Positions 14,911-18,316 of a DNA stretch of 18,316 nt are shown in pieces. The position numbers and the translations under genes were made by a program. Source of the DNA: Nitrososphaerota archaeon (GTDB lineage Archaea; Thermoproteota; Nitrososphaeria; Nitrososphaerales; Nitrosopumilaceae). The notes under the pieces were generated by a model that did not search any database, was not told where the DNA came from, and saw only the letters and a program-made list of their open reading frames with translations. Position 1 is the first letter of the stretch. Each line of letters opens with the position of its first letter. The stretch is from positions 1-18,316 of the forward strand of contig VHBM01000023.1 in the NCBI GenBank assembly GCA_016871975.1. The letters run 5' to 3'.

Positions 14911-15454
14911 TAATTTTTCTAGTCTTTCTTATTTCTTCTGCTTTTCTACGCAAACTATCTATGTCTATGTTATTGTATTTGCCTGATGTGTTTGCAAGTT
15001 TTTCTAATGCACGCTCCAAAATAGAAATGCAAATATCATTTTCATTTTTTTGATAGTGAACCAAAGCTGCAGCAACTAAAATTAGTCCCTGTACAAGATC
15101 CTTTTCTCCTTCATAACATTTTTTCCAAACTCCCTCAAGGACTTCATGGCATTCCCAGTATCTCTCATTATTAAAATAGAAAATACCCTTTCTTATGGCC
15201 TCGTCTTTTTCCAAGTGTTCTTCAACTACATGCTTTGCATGATCCAACTTTGCAATAGGCTGCAGTCTTTTTACAAGTTCATCTAGCTGTTCTTTAGGGA
15301 TAGAAATATCATATTCTATATACTTGCTTGAAACCCTAGTATCACGTATTGTTGCACTAAGACCAGTACAAAGATTACGCGCCTTAGATAGTAGATGATC
15401 AGTATCAATTGGACTATAACCGTTATTTTGTAAGTGTAACATAAAACGGTCCAT
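14894..15454 (-). CDS. DUF309 family protein with an added N-terminal domain
   Basis: A 186-residue protein. The C-terminal half (about 88-186) is the helical DUF309 domain, with the signature FYFNNERYWECHEVLEGVWKK (E, C-H-E and W are the conserved core) and DLVQGLILVAAALVHYQK. DUF309 proteins have no established biochemical function; the conserved His and Glu residues resemble a metal or ligand pocket, which is inference. Residues 1-75 form a separate alpha/beta segment (YIEYDISIPKEQLDELVKRLQPIAKLD) that I do not recognise and that stand-alone DUF309 proteins lack. The ATG at 15454 lies about 25 bp after a TTTAAG element. It converges on apgM, overlapping by 17 bp, and diverges from the eS24 gene. 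Confidence 0.8.
   Translation of the reverse strand: MDRFMLHLQNNGYSPIDTDHLLSKARNLCTGLSATIRDTRVSSKYIEYDISIPKEQLDELVKRLQPIAKLDHAKHVVEEHLEKDEAIRKGIFYFNNERYWECHEVLEGVWKKCYEGEKDLVQGLILVAAALVHYQKNENDICISILERALEKLANTSGKYNNIDIDSLRRKAEEIRKTRKITTFAI
14914..14918 (+). terminator. T-tract after apgM
   Basis: TTTTT begins 3 bp after the apgM stop, with further T-rich sequence (CTTTCTTATTTCTTC) following inside the convergent DUF309 gene. It is a plausible U-tract terminator, supported by composition only. Confidence 0.25.
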
Positions 15455-15475
15455 GTTATATTGGATTTGGGTTTT

Positions 15476-15484
15476 CTTAAATTT
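15476..15484 (-). promoter_or_regulatory. Possible TATA box for the DUF309 gene
   Basis: On the minus strand this reads AAATTTAAG, about 25 bp before the ATG at 15454. It lies in the 81-bp spacer shared with the divergent ribosomal unit. Confidence 0.3.
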
Positions 15485-15503
15485 CTTTTAGTTTCAATTA
15501 AGA

Positions 15504-15510
15504 TTTATAT
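15504..15510 (+). promoter_or_regulatory. TATA box for the eS24-eS31 unit
   Basis: TTTATAT is the best match to a canonical archaeal TATA box in the window. It is centred 29 bp before the ATG at 15536 and preceded by a purine-rich AATTAAG that could serve as the TFB recognition element. The message would be leaderless or have a leader of only a few bases, fitting a highly expressed ribosomal unit. Confidence 0.55.
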
Positions 15511-15535
15511 GAACTATAGAAAGGTTTTGTGATAC

Positions 15536-15931
15536 ATGTCGATAATTGAAACTGTTAGTGATGTAAGTAATCCATTTCTATCTAGAAGAGAAATCACGTG
15601 TAACTTTGCCGGCCTTGGAGGAAAATTAAAAAAAATAGAGGCAGCAGACATGATTACAAAAGAATTCAAGCTTGATGGAAAAATTGTGATTCCAGTAAAA
15701 ATGAAAACATTTGCTGGAAAGCCAGTTGTTACGGGTACCTTTTATGTATATGAAGATGAAAAGATAGCAAAGCAACAAGTCAGTCCAGTGATTTTTGAGA
15801 GATTGGATAAAGGAAAGAAAAAAGATTCCGCTGTTGAAGAAAAACCGCAGGAGCAAAAAACAGAAGCCACGCCAGCAGAAAAAACTGAACCAAAGGAAGT
15901 AAAAGCCGAACAAGAGGAGAAGAAGGAATAA
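15536..15931 (+). CDS. rps24e: Small ribosomal subunit protein eS24 (S24e)
   Basis: Archaeal/eukaryotic ribosomal protein of the small subunit. Residues 1-91 match the family: SNPFLSRREITCNF at 11-24 (the conserved N-P-L-L-x-R-R-E signature), then MITKEFKLDGKIVIPVKMKT, F-x-G-KPVVTGTFYVYEDE, and PVIFERLDKG. Residues 92-131 form a low-complexity tail made almost entirely of Lys, Glu, Pro, Ala, Thr and Gln, so the protein is longer than a typical archaeal eS24 of about 100 residues. The tail is probably disordered. A strong TATA element sits 29 bp upstream of the ATG. The eS31 gene starts immediately after the stop, as expected, since these two genes are paired in many archaea. Confidence 0.93.
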   Translation: MSIIETVSDVSNPFLSRREITCNFAGLGGKLKKIEAADMITKEFKLDGKIVIPVKMKTFAGKPVVTGTFYVYEDEKIAKQQVSPVIFERLDKGKKKDSAVEEKPQEQKTEATPAEKTEPKEVKAEQEEKKE

Positions 15932-16108
15932 TTGGCTGGAAAAAAGGGTTCAAGCCCAACTGTTAACAAATACTACAAGGTGGATGGAGACAAGGTAACA
16001 CGAATTCGCAAAATCTGTTCCCGTTGCGGCAAGGGAGTTTTTATGTCTCAACACAAAGACAGACATACTTGTGGCAAATGTGGCCTAACAGAATTCTTGC
16101 AAAAATAA
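15932..16108 (+). CDS. rps27ae: Small ribosomal subunit protein eS31 (S27ae)
   Basis: A 58-residue zinc-ribbon ribosomal protein. It opens L/M-A-G-K-K-G-S-S-P-T, followed by NKYYKVDGDKVTRIRKIC. A four-cysteine zinc site follows: CSRC and CGKC separated by 14 residues, with GKGVFMSQHKDRHT between them, and GLTEFLQK at the end. In eukaryotes this domain is fused to ubiquitin; the archaeal form is free-standing, as here. The start is TTG at 15932, the base right after the eS24 TAA; purine-rich AGGAGAAGAAGG just upstream, inside the eS24 tail codons, can act as the ribosome binding site. It is cotranscribed with eS24 and converges on the HEFLH protein gene with a 15-bp gap. Confidence 0.93.
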   Translation: MAGKKGSSPTVNKYYKVDGDKVTRIRKICSRCGKGVFMSQHKDRHTCGKCGLTEFLQK

Positions 16109-16113
16109 ATTGA

Positions 16114-16138
16114 TTTTTGAAATCTAGTATAGCTTTTT
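16114..16138 (+). terminator. T-tracts after the ribosomal pair
   Basis: Two T5 runs (16114-16118, 16134-16138) follow the eS31 stop. On the opposite strand, A-rich codons at the eS31 end (16101-16105) give a T5 for the convergent gene. This suggests back-to-back U-tract termination in the 15-bp convergent gap. Composition evidence only. Confidence 0.3.
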
Positions 16139-16825
16139 CCTTCTCACAGTCGAGCTTTTTTCTTCTAACTTTTTTAGTTTTTCTAATAGGCTCGGATCTA
16201 TCTTTATTTTTGCAAGTGACTCAGCTGATACTTTGATAATGTTTGAATCTAGTGTAATGTTTGTTGTTGGAAGTTTTTTTTCAATCCAAAACTTTATTGT
16301 TTTGTCTTCTAATTTGAAATCTCTGAAACCGGCTGGAAATTTTTTTGTTATATGTAACAGTAGTGTTTTATCATTAAAAACAGCCTTAGGATCAAAAAGT
16401 CTTGTAGAATCTGCATACACATTTTCGAATAGATTTCCAGAGATTTCATCAGATAAGATCTCCATTTTTGACGCTCTGCGTATGAGCTCAAGATAATGAA
16501 GAAATTCATGGGCCAAAATCGCATGCATGGTTCCTTTCAGCCCATAGGCAATTAGCGGAGCAGTTAGCTGAATAACAATTTGCAAGTTATCATTTAATAT
16601 AATTGGGATAGTTCGTGCAAACAGTATCCCGTAATCATAAGAGTTTGAAGAGGTAACTACTGCTGATGGTTCAACGTAGGCAATGGGGTAATTGATTCCT
16701 AACGCTTTTTGTATTCTGTTTATGCCAGCTACTGCAATAGGAAAACGTTTCTCAATTAGTGAAACCACTTTTTCTGGCAAAATGCCATTTTGCCTTGCTT
16801 CCTTTATTTTTAAAAGAGGATTCAA
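16124..16825 (-). CDS. Putative zincin-type metalloprotease (HEFLH), uncharacterised
   Basis: A 233-residue protein with a single clear catalytic-type motif, HAILAHEFLHYLE, in which H106, E107 and H110 form an HExxH zinc site on a helix. E122 or E127 (MEILSDE) is a candidate third ligand, as in gluzincins. No signal peptide or membrane segment is obvious; TAPLIAYGLKG before the motif is moderately hydrophobic. The basic C-terminus (TVRRKKLY) follows a charged helix (LLEKLKKLEEK). I do not recognise the family, and no protease substrate can be inferred. The start is TTG at 16825: a stop lies four codons upstream, no ATG occurs before residue 100, and a TATA-like element is centred about 26 bp ahead, fitting a leaderless TTG message. 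Confidence 0.7.
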   Translation of the reverse strand: MNPLLKIKEARQNGILPEKVVSLIEKRFPIAVAGINRIQKALGINYPIAYVEPSAVVTSSNSYDYGILFARTIPIILNDNLQIVIQLTAPLIAYGLKGTMHAILAHEFLHYLELIRRASKMEILSDEISGNLFENVYADSTRLFDPKAVFNDKTLLLHITKKFPAGFRDFKLEDKTIKFWIEKKLPTTNITLDSNIIKVSAESLAKIKIDPSLLEKLKKLEEKSSTVRRKKLY

Positions 16826-16846
16826 CGATTCAAATCAAAAAGGACG

Positions 16847-16854
16847 TATAAAAA
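16847..16854 (-). promoter_or_regulatory. Probable TATA box for the HEFLH protein gene
   Basis: On the minus strand this reads TTTTTATA, centred at 16850.5, about 26 bp before the TTG at 16825. It lies in the 95-bp gap behind Pus10, which otherwise shows only A/T-rich sequence. It supports TTG 16825 as the start and separate transcription from Pus10. Confidence 0.45.
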
Positions 16855-16920
16855 GTGCTTTGGCAATATGTTTTGTAATTAAATTATTGAGAAAATTTGA
16901 CAGAAGGTTCACAATTTTGT

Positions 16921-18120
16921 TTAAACTAGTCTCACTTCATAAAAGTCAAATTCTTTACAGCTGCATTTTGTGCCAAGCAGATCAGTCAAGTTTGGAAATA
17001 CATCATTTCCTTCAACAAATCGCTTGATTGGTAATCCTCCATCAGCTGTCATAAACAAAGAAAATGAGTTTGAGGAAATCAATTTGTATTTTGCAGTATA
17101 GATTGATTTTTTGTTTCGTTTGCTTTTGTCATAAACCGCAATAGTGTTTTTTACTAGGGTTTCGATTGGTTTTAGCTTGTCTTTTATTATGTTATTCTCA
17201 GTTTCAACGCGTATCTGAATTTTTGTTTTAAATGGAAATGATGTTTTTGGGTTTTGTTTTATTGGATAAAGGTTGTGTATTACTACCTTATCTTTAGTTA
17301 TTTTTTTTCCTAGTCTAACATTTCTTTTTTTTGGATTTATTACCTTTACAAAAAAAGGTCGTCCCTTGTTTAATACAAGACTTGATTTATCTTCGCCACC
17401 AATCCATGTTATCTTGATTTGATCTGCACCAAATTTATCAAATACAAGTTTTGCAATCTTTCCCTCTACGCTATCAAATGTACATATTCCATGGTTGTTG
17501 CATGTACGACAGCCCTTTCCATCACAATTTGAGCAAGGTTTTTCTTTTTGCGGTATGCCACGTTCCGTTTTTGTGTATTTACCAAAAAGAAACAAGGGTT
17601 TTGATTTTACTTGATATGAGTCACTTTTGAGATCTATTGTTAGTGTAATTTCAGGGTTAAGATAGTCAATTTGGCTTTTTGTTTTACTTGAAAAATTTTT
17701 TGCTATCTGATTTGTAAAATCTGTTTTTACACTATCTATTCCACGTAAATGAAATTTTGATCTAATTTCATCATCATTGTCAACAATTGATGGTTTTAGA
17801 ATAGAACCTACAAGAAATGTTAAAAATTCGTATTCTGATGATATCTCAATGAGTTTTTCAACAAAGTGACTTGTTTTTAAAAGAAAGTTTTTGCATACAA
17901 AGCATTTGTTTGGTTCGTTTTTTTGCAATAACCGATAAATTTTTTTCCCCAGTTGTTCGTGTGATGAAAGATCAAGTTTTTTTGCAAATAATCTTCCCGT
18001 ACAGGCAACACATAATGAATATTCATCTAAGATTTTTTTTGCAATAGAAAGTGTTTGTGTTAATTTTGAATGTGAAGATTTTTGTTTTTGACTTGATTTG
18101 GCTAGTAATTTTGCTTGCAA
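16921..18120 (-). CDS. pus10: tRNA pseudouridine synthase Pus10
   Basis: Archaeal Pus10 makes pseudouridine 54 and 55 in the T-arm of tRNAs, replacing bacterial TruB/TrmA activities there. The 399-residue length fits. The N-terminal THUMP-containing domain carries a zinc site from CVAC (C37, C40) and CFVC (C73, C76). A second cysteine-rich patch, KPCSNCDGKGCRTCNNHGIC, spans 194-213. The catalytic motif is WIGGEDKSSLVLNKGRPF at 239-255, with D244 as the presumed nucleophile, then INPKKR. The C-terminal part contains YTAKYKL, FMTADGGLPIKRFVEG and VFPNLTDLLG, as in the family. The start is TTG at 18120, 4 bp after the SRP54 stop, with a GGGATAGAG before it; the two genes are cotranscribed. The first 25 residues are Lys/Ser/Gln-rich and may be poorly ordered. 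Confidence 0.92.
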   Translation of the reverse strand: MQAKLLAKSSQKQKSSHSKLTQTLSIAKKILDEYSLCVACTGRLFAKKLDLSSHEQLGKKIYRLLQKNEPNKCFVCKNFLLKTSHFVEKLIEISSEYEFLTFLVGSILKPSIVDNDDEIRSKFHLRGIDSVKTDFTNQIAKNFSSKTKSQIDYLNPEITLTIDLKSDSYQVKSKPLFLFGKYTKTERGIPQKEKPCSNCDGKGCRTCNNHGICTFDSVEGKIAKLVFDKFGADQIKITWIGGEDKSSLVLNKGRPFFVKVINPKKRNVRLGKKITKDKVVIHNLYPIKQNPKTSFPFKTKIQIRVETENNIIKDKLKPIETLVKNTIAVYDKSKRNKKSIYTAKYKLISSNSFSLFMTADGGLPIKRFVEGNDVFPNLTDLLGTKCSCKEFDFYEVRLV

Positions 18121-18124
18121 AACT

Positions 18125-18316
18125 CTATCCCAGCCCCATTCGGCGTAAAAATCCCTGCATTTGTCTTCCCTTTGATGCTTTCATCATGCTCTTTGAGTTC
18201 TTGTAGTTTTTTAGCAACTCCTTTACCTCATGTTCTGGCCATCCCGACCCTCTTGCGATTCGCTTAATTCTTGATGCATTTAGTAGATCAGGATCTGCTT
18301 TTTCCTCTTTTGTCAT
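18125..18316 (-). CDS. srp54: Signal recognition particle protein SRP54, C-terminal end (partial)
   Basis: The last 63 residues of SRP54/Ffh, the GTPase that binds signal peptides and SRP RNA. Visible is the end of the RNA-binding M domain: MTKEEKADPDLLNASRIKRIARGSG (M-T-x-x-E and S-R-x-x-R-I-A-R-G-S-G are the family signature), then EVKELLKNYKNSKSMM and the terminal GRQMQGFLRRMGLG. The ATG at the very edge (18314-18316) is the conserved internal methionine, not the start; roughly 380 residues with the NG GTPase domain lie beyond the window. Pus10 follows 4 bp after the stop, linking SRP and tRNA modification genes in one transcript. Confidence 0.93.
   Translation of the reverse strand: MTKEEKADPDLLNASRIKRIARGSGWPEHEVKELLKNYKNSKSMMKASKGRQMQGFLRRMGLG

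Noticed and set aside
15626..15969. Phe/Ser/Cys-rich minus-strand frames opposite eS24
   Set aside because: They are the antisense of A-rich lysine and glutamate codons in eS24; composition explains the apparent reading frames.
18314..18316. ATG at the window edge as the SRP54 start
   Set aside because: It corresponds to the conserved internal M-T-x-x-E of the M domain; the GTPase domain must lie upstream of it beyond the window.
1..18316. tRNA, rRNA, CRISPR array, insertion sequence or prophage
   Set aside because: No cloverleaf or T-arm motif, spaced direct repeats, transposase motif or inverted-repeat ends were seen in any gap; all gaps are short and A/T-rich.

Overview
The window comes from an ammonia-oxidising archaeon of the Nitrososphaerota (Thaumarchaeota), most like the marine Nitrosopumilus/Nitrosarchaeum group. 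This rests on protein character and layout, not on a database match. The DNA is AT-rich. It encodes archaeal or eukaryotic-type proteins: 3-dehydroquinate synthase II, GHMP-type shikimate kinase, a ThiD-ThiN fusion, archaeal phosphoglycerate mutase, ribosomal proteins eS24 and eS31, Pus10 and SRP54. Genes are packed tightly. Many start codons sit about 24-29 bp behind an AT-only TATA-like hexamer, as expected for leaderless archaeal mRNAs. I see no rRNA, tRNA, CRISPR array, insertion sequence or phage gene, and no stretch over 300 bp lacks a gene.

Region 1 (1-8151, + strand) is an aromatic amino acid gene cluster. In order it holds dehydroquinate synthase II (5' end outside the window), type I dehydroquinate dehydratase, shikimate dehydrogenase, archaeal shikimate kinase, EPSP synthase, chorismate synthase, a chorismate mutase-aminotransferase fusion, prephenate dehydrogenase and a Nudix hydrolase. 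Up to chorismate the genes nearly follow pathway order. After chorismate the fusion and TyrA lead to tyrosine. No prephenate dehydratase is present here. Internal TATA-like elements before aroE and aroC suggest at least three transcription units.

Region 2 (8122-10836) makes thiamine precursors. thiC (-) and a thiD-thiN fusion (+) diverge from a 54-bp spacer whose only strong TATA candidate is a palindromic TTTAAA near its centre. Together they supply the pyrimidine half and join it to the thiazole half.

Region 3 (10873-14910) looks like sugar and central carbon metabolism. A short NDP-sugar pyrophosphorylase is followed by an N-acetyltransferase that closely resembles eukaryotic GNA1. A four-helix membrane protein (-), a GalT-family nucleotidylyltransferase (-) and archaeal phosphoglycerate mutase (+) follow.

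Region 4 (14894-18316) carries a DUF309 protein (-), the eS24-eS31 ribosomal pair (+; eS31 has only 58 residues and a TTG start), an uncharacterised HEFLH putative metalloprotease (-), Pus10 (-) and the C-terminal end of SRP54 (-, continuing beyond the window).

No wholly new multi-gene system is evident. The most interesting points are the GNA1-like acetyltransferase beside a pyrophosphorylase, the chorismate mutase-aminotransferase fusion, the symmetric thiC/thiDN promoter, the HPH-I-N active site of GalT, and the unassigned zincin.
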